This document shows positions 50,628-60,006 of a stretch of 64,000 bases of DNA, piece after piece. The stretch spans positions 6,200,001-6,264,000 of the forward strand of contig NZ_CP042425.1 in the NCBI RefSeq assembly GCF_008254045.1, given 5' to 3'. The position numbers were made by a program, and so were the translations under genes. Numbering within the stretch: the stretch's first letter is position 1; each line of letters begins with the position of its first letter. Source of the stretch: Limnoglobus roseus (GTDB lineage: Bacteria; Planctomycetota; Planctomycetia; Gemmatales; Gemmataceae). Below the pieces are notes generated by a model. The model had not been told where the DNA came from and ran no database searches. It worked only from the letters and a program-made list of their open reading frames with translations.

Positions 50628-52934
50628 TCAGTTCGACGACTTCGCCTCGCGCGGCGGCGGGGCAGGGACCCGACCGCCACTGCCACGGAGTTCCGTTTCT
50701 TTCTTTTGTACCGCCTCACTCTCCTCGCGGAGTTCCTCGTAAACGACCTTCGACGTTCCGTCCGCGGTGGATAGCACGACCTTCTGGGACACCGGGCCGA
50801 CGCCCTTGACGAACACGGTCGTCGTTATTTGGCGGACACCGGCGAGATTTGCCGACTTGCTCGTCAGCGTGGCGTCCACCTGGAGCGCCGGCCGGCCACG
50901 GGGATCAGTGAAGAACTTCGTCGCGGTCCACGTCGAGACGTTCCCGCCAACTTCCTCTTCGTGCGACCACTCGCGGCCCGGTTTCGCCCCGAGACGGAGC
51001 ACCGGCGACCACACGAACAGATCCTCGACCGTTTTCGGCTGGGCGGGTGGCGGATTGAGCAGCGTGCCGGTTTCGATGAACTTCTCGCCGATGCGGAATC
51101 GTTGATCCTGAACCGGCGTCGGCGTCTTCGCGGGCTTACCCGTCCACTTGATCGTCGCCGTAGCGAGGTTCGTGTCGGTCGTTGTGCCTTGCTGAACCAA
51201 CGACGTGACGAGCCGGCCGTCTTCGACGATCTTCTGCCGGAGTTTCGCGACGGCGTAGGCTGGTGGCTTCGCTGGCTTCGTCGAAGGCTTGGCCGGCGGC
51301 TTCGCCAGTGGGGGCGGGTTCGGCTCGAGCAACCGCACGGCCGTCCACTCGGCTCCGGCCTTCAGCGGGAAGAAGTCCGCCGTCAGGCGGGGGACGTTCG
51401 GGTTGCCGTTATCCGGGTCGAACGAGACGCTGTCTTCGATCCGTAAGAGGCGGCTCCGGGTCAGGCCGTAACAGACGCCGCGGACGCTAACAACGAGTTC
51501 GTCCGTGGGCAGGCGGCCGTATTCGAGGCGGGTGAACGCGGCAAGGACACTCACACCCACGTCGGTGCCCTTCTCGAACGTCACGAGCCGCTGAGGAGTG
51601 TCGTTCCGCGCGATTGCTCCGGTCACGGCGAGGTACTTCCGGCCGTACTTGGCCATCGCGGCCGTGCGGTTCTCTTGGAACTCGCGAGCCAAGTTCTCGG
51701 CCGTGACGACAATCGGTGTCGAGCGGTCGATCGGTGGGCCGGTTTGTAGGTCGATCTCGTAGTCCCGGACCATCTCGGCGGTTGTGGTGGCGATAGTCCC
51801 GCCGCCGCCGAGGACACAGTTGTCGAACCGGATGATCTGGGTTGATCGCCCGCTGCAAGTGCCGGTGATGGTGACGATCTGCCCCGGACGGATGACCGCC
51901 GTGGGTTGTTGCCGCGGGCGGAAGTAGGCCTCAAATTGCAGCAACGTCGCCGTGCCCGGCGGCTCAAAGCCGAGTAACTCGTCCGTCACGCTGGTGACGA
52001 GGCCGGTGACTGAGACCGTTCTCCGCGTGTATTTCTCGTCGGCCGGTGCGGCGGCGCGAACGACCGTCGCCCGATCAAGCCGCAGGTTGCCCAGGGTATT
52101 CGTCTGCGGGTTGAAGAGGCCGGCATAACGGCCGCGCACGGTGACCCCGCGGCCGGGTTGTGGGACGAGGGACGGTGGTTCCAACATCAGGCCGCCGACC
52201 GACCCGACGATTGCCGGCAATGTCTCCCGCATCAGTGGCGTCACATCGAACGCCGGCAGGGCGGCAGTGACGACCCCTTCTTCCTCCGTGCCGGCCAATT
52301 CCTGATAGGCCGAGTACATGTGCCGGAACTGGAGGCCGCCATTGCCGAACGCCTTGCAGATGCCCTCTACCTCCAAGAGTTTGCCGCGGTACTTCGTGTC
52401 GCACGCCTGGGGTCCGGTCGCGTACTCGGCGGCGAGTTGATCCGCGGTCATGCGAATCGGCGTTTCCGGCGGCGGGGCGGTGGGAGCGGTCGCGATTTCC
52501 TGCTGCTTCTCGGCAACGGCCGGGGTTGAAGGGGGCGGTTCCTCCTCGGCGTCCAACTCCAACTTCGCGGCCGGCTTCGGCAATGGGCCGGACTGGATCG
52601 CGAAGTAGCCGACGGCAATCGTGGTCAGGACGAGTAGAAGCACACCGAGTCGCTTCGGCCAGTTCGTCGGCCGGTCACCGACGGGTGGCGGCTCGTCGGC
52701 ATCGACCGCGGGGCGCTCGGCCTCCGAATCGTGGGCTTGCTTCTCGGCCAACTCGTCGATGTCCATGTCCTCGTCGGCGACTTCTTCCTCCGTCCGGATG
52801 AGCGAACCGGCGATGCCGCTAGTCTGCGGGATGCGCATTGCCGCACCGCACCGCACGCACTGCGCGCGGCGGCCGGCGAACGCCTCGTTGGATCGGTGTT
52901 CGGCGTGGCAACCGGGGCAGTAGAAGAGCAACAT
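50628..52934 (-). CDS. Membrane-anchored protein with N-terminal zinc ribbon and OB-fold (tRNA_anti-like) domains
   Basis: 768 residues. The N-terminus is a zinc ribbon, C-P-G-C ... C-V-R-C (residues 7-33), then an acidic stretch and one membrane helix (~97-115, L-G-V-L-L-L-V-L-T-T-I-A-V-G-Y-F). The rest is probably outside. At least two similar units begin T-A-D-Q-L-A-A-E-Y and T-A-E-N-L-A-R-E-F and continue K-Y-R-G-K-L-L-E-V-E-G and K-Y-G-R-K-Y-L-A-V-T-G, the pattern of the tRNA_anti-like OB fold. A Lys/Pro repeat linker (A-K-P-P-A-K-P-S-T-K-P) precedes a C-terminal beta-domain. Function unknown. Its stop is 32 bp from the GT2 genes; upstream is another zinc-ribbon membrane protein, 3 bp away. 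Confidence 0.78.
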   Translation of the reverse strand: MLLFYCPGCHAEHRSNEAFAGRRAQCVRCGAAMRIPQTSGIAGSLIRTEEEVADEDMDIDELAEKQAHDSEAERPAVDADEPPPVGDRPTNWPKRLGVLLLVLTTIAVGYFAIQSGPLPKPAAKLELDAEEEPPPSTPAVAEKQQEIATAPTAPPPETPIRMTADQLAAEYATGPQACDTKYRGKLLEVEGICKAFGNGGLQFRHMYSAYQELAGTEEEGVVTAALPAFDVTPLMRETLPAIVGSVGGLMLEPPSLVPQPGRGVTVRGRYAGLFNPQTNTLGNLRLDRATVVRAAAPADEKYTRRTVSVTGLVTSVTDELLGFEPPGTATLLQFEAYFRPRQQPTAVIRPGQIVTITGTCSGRSTQIIRFDNCVLGGGGTIATTTAEMVRDYEIDLQTGPPIDRSTPIVVTAENLAREFQENRTAAMAKYGRKYLAVTGAIARNDTPQRLVTFEKGTDVGVSVLAAFTRLEYGRLPTDELVVSVRGVCYGLTRSRLLRIEDSVSFDPDNGNPNVPRLTADFFPLKAGAEWTAVRLLEPNPPPLAKPPAKPSTKPAKPPAYAVAKLRQKIVEDGRLVTSLVQQGTTTDTNLATATIKWTGKPAKTPTPVQDQRFRIGEKFIETGTLLNPPPAQPKTVEDLFVWSPVLRLGAKPGREWSHEEEVGGNVSTWTATKFFTDPRGRPALQVDATLTSKSANLAGVRQITTTVFVKGVGPVSQKVVLSTADGTSKVVYEELREESEAVQKKETELRGSGGRVPAPPPREAKSSN

Positions 52935-52937
52935 GGG

Positions 52938-53624
52938 TCAGCCTCTCGGTGCGTCGTGCGGGTTCGGCTCGCCGTTCTCCGCGTCTGCGTCCACGATCGT
53001 GCCACTCTTCCGCAGGTCCAGTTCCATGGCGGTCAGGATGGTCATTTCCCGGACGTGCTCTTGGTCCTCGCGCGTCATCGCCTCGTCCTCGTCCGGGAGC
53101 TTGATGACCTGTTCACAACCGGGGCAAATCGCGTACTGATCGAAGCCGTCGGGCTTGTACTGCAGCGACAGGCCACAGTGCAGGCAAGTGAGGACGAACT
53201 CGGTCGGCGTCTCGTCGACGGGCCGCGAGAGGAGGTAGTAGATCAGAGCCAAGTAGAGAACCGCCTCGATGGCGACGGCGACGTTGTACCGCCGCCACGG
53301 GTTGCCATCGCCGCCGCTCTTGATCGAGGTCTTCGACGGCATCAAGTATCCGACCTTCGGCGGCTGGCACTTCGGGCACGTGTGGTTGTCCAACTCCGCC
53401 GTGTACAGCACTTCGAGTTTGCACGAGTTACAGATCAGATACTTGTATTCCTCCTTGGCCCTCGCCTGGCCGGCCGTGTCGACCCTGTCCAGGGTCTTCG
53501 GCCCGAGCAACCGGGCCGACCCCCAGACGATGCCGCCGAGGAGCGCGGTGGCGAGGAGTAACTGCACGACTTTCTTCTTGAGGTTGGCCAGCACCCGCTG
53601 GCCGAAAGATTTCTGCTTCGGCAT
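52938..53624 (-). CDS. Two-helix membrane protein with paired CxxC motifs
   Basis: 228 residues from the ATG at 53624 (a start four codons earlier is possible). Membrane helices at ~18-36 (V-Q-L-L-L-A-T-A-L-L-G-G-I-V-W) and ~120-137 (I-E-A-V-L-Y-L-A-L-I-Y-Y-L-L). Four Cys pairs: C-N-S-C / C-P-K-C and C-L-H-C / C-P-G-C, consistent with two zinc ribbons, one on each side of the second helix. Ends with a charged helix. I recognise no family. Stop codon 3 bp before the start of the zinc-ribbon/OB-fold gene, so the two are one unit. Confidence 0.7.
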   Translation of the reverse strand: MPKQKSFGQRVLANLKKKVVQLLLATALLGGIVWGSARLLGPKTLDRVDTAGQARAKEEYKYLICNSCKLEVLYTAELDNHTCPKCQPPKVGYLMPSKTSIKSGGDGNPWRRYNVAVAIEAVLYLALIYYLLSRPVDETPTEFVLTCLHCGLSLQYKPDGFDQYAICPGCEQVIKLPDEDEAMTREDQEHVREMTILTAMELDLRKSGTIVDADAENGEPNPHDAPRG

Positions 53625-53651
53625 GGATCGTCTCACTCGGTTCAGAGGGAG

Positions 53652-54674
53652 TTACTCGCCGTACCCCGTTGCCGACCCCTCGGCCGCCGTCAGAAGCCTG
53701 CGGACGACCAACACATCGGCGGTGTCGGAAACGAACGTCACGTGGCCGTCGCCGAAGAGGCTGTTGACGCCGCTACTGTGGAAACTGAACGGCTCGTCGT
53801 TCGGACCGCAATCGGTGGTCGTCCACGCGCACGTCGTCGGGCCGCCGAACGGTAGGGCGTTGTTGTTGAGAACCTTTCCCTTAAATGCCGTGGTCGGCGG
53901 GCCGGCCACGATCGCCGCGGACGCCGGCTCAGCCCACCGCCAAGTGTTGCGGGTCGTGGACGATGCCGGGATCAGGTCGCCAGGGTCGATTGCGTTGGTG
54001 CCGGCCACGTCGTAGGCCGTCGGACTGAAGAACTCACCACGGCCGACGGCTTCCACGACCATGATCGTGTGGCTCGTCCCATCGCGAAACGTCTCGATCC
54101 CCTGGGCCGGGTACCGCAGGGCACCGTAATCGGTTTGCCGCGGGGCACCGGTCAGTTTCACCAGCGAGGACACCGTGCTCGTCTCCGAGATGCGGGTCCA
54201 GGCGACCGGCAGGTAGTCGGTGTAGCCGTAGCCGAGGGAGTCCGTGCCGGACCGGGCGCGGATCGGGTTGGTCGGGCAGAGGAACGTCGAGACCGAGGTT
54301 TTTGCCGCCGGCCGGTTCGATGCGTCGTTGTAGGCGACCCCAAAGTTGAACTTGCTGTAGACGGTGTCGAGTTCGATGCCCGTTAGAAGTTGAGTGAACG
54401 TCGAGGTCCAGTCGTAGGTCAACTGGTTGTTCGTGGCGTCCCAACCGACGCCGCTGGACGGCAACTGCCGCCGGGCACTCTCATAAGTCTGGAACGCCAA
54501 ACCGATCTGCCGGAGGTTGTTCGCGCACTGGAGGCGGGCCGCCGCCTCACGGGCCTTCTGCACCGCCGGCAGAAGGAGACTGATCAAGATGCCGATGATG
54601 GCAATGACGACGAGCAGTTCGATGAGCGTGAAGGCGTTCCGACGAACCGGGCGAGCGGGAGCGGTCAGGCGCAT
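53652..54674 (-). CDS. DUF1559 prepilin-like protein
   Basis: 340 residues. Type IV prepilin-like leader: F-T-L-I-E-L-L-V-V-I-A-I-I-G-I-L-I after R-R-N-A, with the +5 Glu. It continues A-V-Q-K-A-R-E-A-A-A-R-L-Q-C-A-N-N-L-R-Q. The C-terminal H-X9-DG signature is present (F-H-S-S-G-V-N-S-L-F-G-D-G-H-V). DUF1559 is greatly expanded in planctomycetes; role unknown, presumed pseudopilin-like surface proteins. Just downstream of a paralogue on the same strand. It could use the GspE/F pair 20 kb away. Confidence 0.93.
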   Translation of the reverse strand: MRLTAPARPVRRNAFTLIELLVVIAIIGILISLLLPAVQKAREAAARLQCANNLRQIGLAFQTYESARRQLPSSGVGWDATNNQLTYDWTSTFTQLLTGIELDTVYSKFNFGVAYNDASNRPAAKTSVSTFLCPTNPIRARSGTDSLGYGYTDYLPVAWTRISETSTVSSLVKLTGAPRQTDYGALRYPAQGIETFRDGTSHTIMVVEAVGRGEFFSPTAYDVAGTNAIDPGDLIPASSTTRNTWRWAEPASAAIVAGPPTTAFKGKVLNNNALPFGGPTTCAWTTTDCGPNDEPFSFHSSGVNSLFGDGHVTFVSDTADVLVVRRLLTAAEGSATGYGE

Positions 54675-54813
54675 GGGTCACTCGTGAGGAAGGAGTCAGG
54701 AACCGGGAGCACGACCGACGGGGCGGTGGAACGAGTCGGCCCGGCCGGCGCGGGCCGGTCGGGCGACGGTGCCCCTCTCTTGGTTGGGAGGGGCGGGTTA
54801 ACATTCGCCGAAC

Positions 54814-56019
54814 TTACTCCGTGAAGTTGGCGTTGATTTGCTCGATCGGGGTGCACATCCGGCGGAAGGTGACCAAGTCCACGTCTTGGTTCACGAAGGT
54901 GACGTGGCCGTCGCCGAACAGGACGTTGGCGCCGTTGTTGTGGAAGCTGAACACTTCGTCGTTCGGGCCGCAGTTGTTCGTCCCCCACGGGCAGGTCGTC
55001 GGGCCGCCGAACGGGATGCTGTTGTTGTTGATGGCGCGCTGGGCCTTGTTGGCGAACGTGCCGGCGGCACCGCCGACCGTGCTGGTGTCGCCGTCCGGGC
55101 CGCTGACACCGTTGCCGCTGTCCGGCTCCGCCCACCGCCAGCCCTTGCGGAAGGCCGCCGGGCTGCCGACGCCGGGGGCGTACTTGATCGTGTTGAAGGT
55201 TTCGCTGCGGCCAACGTCTTCCGTCATGAACACGGTGTGCGACAGGCCGTCGATGACTTCACCCTGGCTCGGGCCTTCCATCCCGATCGCGCGGCGGTTG
55301 AACGTCGTAGTCGGGTTGCCGTTGGCGTCGAGGACGTAGTATTCGGTGCTGGTCGAAGCGCTATCGTTGGTCGTGGTGCTGCCGGCACCGGTGATGCCCC
55401 CGAACACGCCGCCGATGTTCTTGAGCGCGAGGGCGCCCGGAACCCGCCAGCTGTCCTTCGCCGCGCCGGAACCCCGCACGCTATCGGTCGCAACGCCACT
55501 GGTGTTGATGCTGACGTAGGCGATCGTTTGGTAATCGATGTAACCGTAGCCGGACGTGTCGAGGCCGTTCTTCGGCCGGATCGGGTTGGTCGGGCAGAGG
55601 AACGAGTTGATGGCCGTCTTGGCGGCGTTGGCCTGGGCCCCGGTCAGGGTCGTGTCGTCGTAGGTCTTTTGCAGGTCGAAGTTGGTGTACACGTCGTTCT
55701 GCTCCATGTACGGCAGGAGCAGAGTGAAAGTCGAGTGGATGGTGAAGGTCGTCTTGGCCGTCACGTCGTTCAACTTGTTGGTGTTCTGCACTTCGCCCGA
55801 GCTCGGGAAGCACTTGTTCGCGTCGTGGTACGAGTGCAGGGCCGTACCCATTTGCCGCAGGTTGTTCGCGCACTGGGCGCGGGCGGCGGCTTCGCGGGCC
55901 TTCTGGATCGCGGGGAGGAGCAGGCCGATCAGGATGCCGATGATCGCAATCACGACGAGGAGTTCGATCAAGGTGAAACCCTTGCGAACACCGGTCCGAC
56001 GGGCAACTTGCCGTTGCAT
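54814..56019 (-). CDS. DUF1559 prepilin-like protein
   Basis: 401 residues from the ATG at 56019, which has GAGG eight bases upstream; the frame extends to 56313 but those codons look non-coding. Leader K-G-F-T-L-I-E-L-L-V-V-I-A-I-I-G-I-L-I, then the conserved C-A-N-N-L-R-Q-M-G and the C-terminal F-H-N-N-G-A-N-V-L-F-G-D-G-H-V. The middle, rich in Thr, Gly and Asn, is variable. The 139 bp to the next gene contain GC-rich inverted repeats (GCCCCTC/GAGGGGC) without a T-tract. Divergent from the TPR gene, 297 bp apart. Confidence 0.93.
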   Translation of the reverse strand: MQRQVARRTGVRKGFTLIELLVVIAIIGILIGLLLPAIQKAREAAARAQCANNLRQMGTALHSYHDANKCFPSSGEVQNTNKLNDVTAKTTFTIHSTFTLLLPYMEQNDVYTNFDLQKTYDDTTLTGAQANAAKTAINSFLCPTNPIRPKNGLDTSGYGYIDYQTIAYVSINTSGVATDSVRGSGAAKDSWRVPGALALKNIGGVFGGITGAGSTTTNDSASTSTEYYVLDANGNPTTTFNRRAIGMEGPSQGEVIDGLSHTVFMTEDVGRSETFNTIKYAPGVGSPAAFRKGWRWAEPDSGNGVSGPDGDTSTVGGAAGTFANKAQRAINNNSIPFGGPTTCPWGTNNCGPNDEVFSFHNNGANVLFGDGHVTFVNQDVDLVTFRRMCTPIEQINANFTE

Positions 56020-56316
56020 GTAACAAGCCTCTAGCGTTGCTCGCGGGAATTGGTTCAACGCTGTGTCGAACTCGGGCAATTGCCGCGAACTCAAAACAAT
56101 TAGCGCTCGTACAGAAGATTTGACACGTCGAATCCGATGAAGCCCCGGTGAAGCTCTGGGGTAGAAAATCGCCCCGAGACCCGGGTTCACTCCCCGAACG
56201 TCGGTCGCCCACCCACTCACAAAATCTTCTCCGAAGATACTCTGGATTGAATCTGTCATTTTTTCGCGTCGACGATTATCTCTTAGTGGTCGATTCGATC
56301 CACCCGTTGTCACCCA

Positions 56317-58986
56317 ATGGACTCAGCGATGCCGGCCGAGGGGAGTCTCAGTAGTCCATTCCTGTCGTCCGGCAGCCCGCCCAACGGAGCCTACGACTTT
56401 TACCGCGCCGGCGAGGAGGCCCTGCGTCGCCACGAGTACGACCGGGCCATGTCGGAATTCTCCCGGTGCCTGGCCGAGAACCCGAACCACGTCGAGGCGT
56501 ACCAGCGGCGGGCGGAAGCGTGGCGGGCGCTCGGCCGGTACGAGGCCGCCATCGCCGACTACACGCAGGTCCTACACCTCCGCACGCCCGACGACCGCAC
56601 GCTGCAAGGCCGCGGGATGCTCTACTCGTTCGTCGGCCGCTACCGGGACGCGGCGAACGACTTCACCGCGGTCATTGACCGCAACCCGACGGACGCTTCC
56701 TCGTACCTGAGCCGTGGCCAGGCGTACTCGCGAATGGGCGAGTTCCCGGCCGCCGTCACCGACTTCGCCAAGGCGATCGAACTTCGCCCCGGCCAGGCCG
56801 ACACGTACCTCGAGCGCGGCACCGCCATCTTGTTAGCGGACGGCGATCTGAACTCGGCTGTGCAGGACTTCTCGCGGGCGATCCAACTCAACCCGTTCCT
56901 GGGCGGTGCCCTCGCCCGGCGCGCGGAGGCGTACCAGAAGCTTGGCCGGTCCGAACTCGCCGCCGCCGACCTGACGGAGGCCGTGCGGCTCGACCCTCTG
57001 AACCCGCAGCTGCTCGTCCTGCGGGCGGAGATCTTCGAGAAGACCGGGGCCATGTCGGCGGCCATGACCGACTACGCCTCCGCGTCCAAGCTCGACCCGT
57101 CGAACGCCAAGTTGCTGCTCAGTCAGTCGCGAATCCAGCGGTTGACGAACCAGCTCGAGGAGGCCGAGAAGACGCTGTCCGAGGCCGTGCGGATGGCCCC
57201 GGACAAGATCGATTTGATCCTCGCGCGGGCGGAACTGGCGTTCACCCTCGGCCGGTACGACGCGGCCCTGGCGGACTTTATGGACGTGGCCAAGCGGGTG
57301 CCCACGAACGCCGTCGCCCACCACGGCCAGGCCAGCGTCTACCTCGCCCGTGGCGACTACGAGCAGGCATTCCCGTTCGTGGACCGGGCCGTGCAACTCG
57401 ATCCGAACCGGGCCGCGGCCGTCTTCGACCGTGCCCGGTGCCACTCAGCGTTCCGCAACTACGACGCCGCCTTCGCCGACGCGAACCGGGCCGTCGAACT
57501 CGACGCCGAGGTGCCCGCCCCGCGGAAGATGCGGACGGAACTCCACATCCGCGACGGCCGCCACGATGAGGCGTATGCGGACCTGGCCTTTTTGATCGCC
57601 AAGCAACCGCACGATGCCACATGGTACTACCTCCGCGGCGTACTGGAGTCGCGGCGGAACCGCCACACGGCGGCCGTAACGGACTTCACTCACGCGACGC
57701 GGTTGAACCCGAAGTATGCCGAGGCGTTCGCCGAGCGCGGCATCACCAACCGCGCACTGCGGAAGAACTGGGAGTCGTTCTGCGACTTCCTCCAAGCCGT
57801 GCAACTCGACGAGCGTTATTCGGTCGAGTATCTCGTCCAACGGGGCATCGTCCACGGCGCTCGCAAACAGTACAACCGCGCCAGAGCTGACTTCGCCATC
57901 GCGCTCCAACTCGACCCCGAGAACAAAGCGGCCCTCCGCGGCAAGGGCCTGATAACGGAGTTGATGAGCCAGGTCCGGTCGCCGGAGTCGGTGCTGGCCC
58001 ACATGCCGGAGAAGGACTTGGTGACGCCGACTGAGAAAGCGATCCTCAGCGGGGCCGTCGAGGTCCCAAACCGGCGAAAGAAGAAGCATAAGAAGGCGAA
58101 GAAGAAAGTCCTCAAGAAGCACATCGGCACGCCCCGTCTGCCGCAGCCTCCGACTGAAGACATGATCGCCCAGCGGATGCTGGACGAAGAACCGATCGTT
58201 CCCGTCCAGTTGACCGAGAGTGACGCTGCTCCGGCGGGGCTGACCGAGACAACGCTCGACCAGCCAACCGCCCCGGTGGCCCCGCCGTCGGCGTCCGGCA
58301 TTCGCAAGTCTCCGACGACCACACCGGCCAAACAGCCGACGGCACCGCTTATCAAGTTGCCGTCGTCAGCGTCGAAGTCCGTGGCGATGGCGAACCTCAA
58401 GACGCTCGCGAAAGCGCAGAAGAGCGCCACGAAGAAGCCCGGGCTCGCGAACTTGTTCGGCCTGCTCAACAGCGACCCGAAGGCGGCAAAGAAACCGCTC
58501 GGCAAGCAAGCCGCAGCCGACGCGGCCGCCGAGAAGAAGGAAAAGATCAAGCTCTACCTGAAGTACGCCCTCGTGCCGATCGGCTTCTTCCTGATGGGCT
58601 ACACGCTGTACGACAACTTGGCCGGCCCGTCGATCAACGACGCTCTCGCACGGGGCGAAGCGGCCGGCTATCCGGTCAAAAACACCGCCACCGCCCCCGA
58701 CCTCTGGCGAGAGTTTGCGAAGGATCTGCCGGGATCGAACAAGAAGTACGCGGAGAACTACATTCAGATTTCGGGCAAGCTGAAGAAGGTCATTAACACA
58801 CAGTCGCGTGCCGCTTTCCTGCTCGAAACCCCGCACGCCACGCTCGGCGTCGAGTGCTTGATGCTCCAGCGGGATGACCTCGCGAAAGCGAAGGCTGGCG
58901 ACGAGATCACGATCCAAGGCGAACTCCCTGAAGTACGCAAGGTGGATCAGAACCTCGTCGTGACCCAGTGCAAACTCCGGAAGTGA
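56317..58986 (+). CDS. TPR protein with C-terminal membrane helix and OB-fold-like domain
   Basis: 889 residues. Residues ~25-570 hold about 16 TPR units (A-M-S-E-F-S-R-C-L-A-E-N-P-N-H, A-V-T-D-F-A-K-A-I-E-L-R-P). A lysine-rich segment follows (R-R-K-K-K-H-K-K-A-K-K-K), then a Pro/Thr-rich linker and one membrane helix near 748-768 (Y-A-L-V-P-I-G-F-F-L-M-G-Y). The last ~100 residues (Y-I-Q-I-S-G-K-L-K-K-V, D-E-I-T-I-Q-G-E-L) look like the tRNA_anti-like OB fold also seen in the protein at 50628-52934. The TPRs are cytoplasmic and the OB domain probably outside. 13 bp before the LuxR-type regulator gene. Confidence 0.8.
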   Translation: MDSAMPAEGSLSSPFLSSGSPPNGAYDFYRAGEEALRRHEYDRAMSEFSRCLAENPNHVEAYQRRAEAWRALGRYEAAIADYTQVLHLRTPDDRTLQGRGMLYSFVGRYRDAANDFTAVIDRNPTDASSYLSRGQAYSRMGEFPAAVTDFAKAIELRPGQADTYLERGTAILLADGDLNSAVQDFSRAIQLNPFLGGALARRAEAYQKLGRSELAAADLTEAVRLDPLNPQLLVLRAEIFEKTGAMSAAMTDYASASKLDPSNAKLLLSQSRIQRLTNQLEEAEKTLSEAVRMAPDKIDLILARAELAFTLGRYDAALADFMDVAKRVPTNAVAHHGQASVYLARGDYEQAFPFVDRAVQLDPNRAAAVFDRARCHSAFRNYDAAFADANRAVELDAEVPAPRKMRTELHIRDGRHDEAYADLAFLIAKQPHDATWYYLRGVLESRRNRHTAAVTDFTHATRLNPKYAEAFAERGITNRALRKNWESFCDFLQAVQLDERYSVEYLVQRGIVHGARKQYNRARADFAIALQLDPENKAALRGKGLITELMSQVRSPESVLAHMPEKDLVTPTEKAILSGAVEVPNRRKKKHKKAKKKVLKKHIGTPRLPQPPTEDMIAQRMLDEEPIVPVQLTESDAAPAGLTETTLDQPTAPVAPPSASGIRKSPTTTPAKQPTAPLIKLPSSASKSVAMANLKTLAKAQKSATKKPGLANLFGLLNSDPKAAKKPLGKQAAADAAAEKKEKIKLYLKYALVPIGFFLMGYTLYDNLAGPSINDALARGEAAGYPVKNTATAPDLWREFAKDLPGSNKKYAENYIQISGKLKKVINTQSRAAFLLETPHATLGVECLMLQRDDLAKAKAGDEITIQGELPEVRKVDQNLVVTQCKLRK

Positions 58987-58999
58987 GGACCAGCGGCGT

Positions 59000-59779
59000 A
59001 TGGTCCTTGAAAAGCCAATCGACCCCGACGCGGACCCGCTCATTCGACCTCTCGCCCCTACTTCGCCGAACGGAGCGAGTGCGTCGGACGGCCGAAAGCG
59101 GGTGGCAATCGTCGACGGCCAACCGGTCTTTCGACTCGGCTTCCGGGCACTCATCGCCAACGAGCCGGACCTGCACCTGATCGCCGAAGCGACCAACCTC
59201 GGCCAAGCTCAGCAATTACTCGCGGCTACGCCGTTCGACGTGCTGGTCTTGGAAATGGACCTGCCCGACGGCAACGGCCTCGACTTGCTCGCCGCCGGGG
59301 CCGGCACGCCGCGCCCGCCGCGGGCACTCGTGCTGACCGGCCTGAACGAAGACCCGTTCGCGCTCGCCGCCGTGGAAGCCGGTGCCCTGGGGTTTGTCGG
59401 GAAACATGAACCGGCCGAGGTCATCATTGCGGCCATCCGTCAGGTTCTCTCGCACCGCACGCACCTGCCGTCGAGGATTCTGGCCCGGCTCCTGCGGCAA
59501 CACACCGGCCCGGACCCGGACTTGCGGGGCATCGGCCAACTGAGCACCCGCGAGAAGGAAGTCTTCTCGCTCCTCGGCGAGGGCCTGACGGCGAAGGAAA
59601 TTGCCCGCAGGCTGGCCATGAGTGTACACACCGTAGACACGCACCGCGAGCGGATGAAGCGGAAACTCAAGGTCTCAAACGGGGCCGCCCTCACCCGCCA
59701 GGCGGTCGAGTGGCGGCTCCGCTACGACCTTGCGCGGCAGGCCGACTTCAACCGAAACGAGCGGCCGTCGCAGGTGTAG
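59000..59779 (+). CDS. LuxR/NarL-type regulator with an atypical receiver
   Basis: 259 residues. Receiver ~33-150 and LuxR-type helix-turn-helix ~180-240 (L-S-T-R-E-K-E-V-F-S-L-L-G-E-G-L-T-A-K-E-I-A...). Compared with NarL, the phospho-acceptor Asp is Glu (V-L-V-L-E-M-D-L-P-D-G), and one of the two acidic metal ligands is missing (V-A-I-V-D-G-Q-P where D-D is usual). The conserved Thr (L-V-L-T-G) and Lys (G-F-V-G-K) remain. It may be always-on or respond to something other than phosphorylation. No histidine kinase is adjacent. Probably co-transcribed with the TPR gene. Confidence 0.88.
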   Translation: MVLEKPIDPDADPLIRPLAPTSPNGASASDGRKRVAIVDGQPVFRLGFRALIANEPDLHLIAEATNLGQAQQLLAATPFDVLVLEMDLPDGNGLDLLAAGAGTPRPPRALVLTGLNEDPFALAAVEAGALGFVGKHEPAEVIIAAIRQVLSHRTHLPSRILARLLRQHTGPDPDLRGIGQLSTREKEVFSLLGEGLTAKEIARRLAMSVHTVDTHRERMKRKLKVSNGAALTRQAVEWRLRYDLARQADFNRNERPSQV

Positions 59780-60006
59780 TGATTTTTTTGACAGCGTTGT
59801 CAGTCCCTTCGCGTCCCAGCATTCATCACCGCCGCGATACCGGGTTCCCGACCTGCTGTTTAAGATAACGCCTCGCGTTGCCGGGAAGGGAAGCCCGAAC
59901 GTGATCGGCTCGCAGCCCTTCCTGACACGGACCGTGCCCCCAAGCCCGAACCGCGGGCCGCGACTGACACCGTTTTGAAGATTCACGAGTATCATGGTGC
60001 CCCCCG

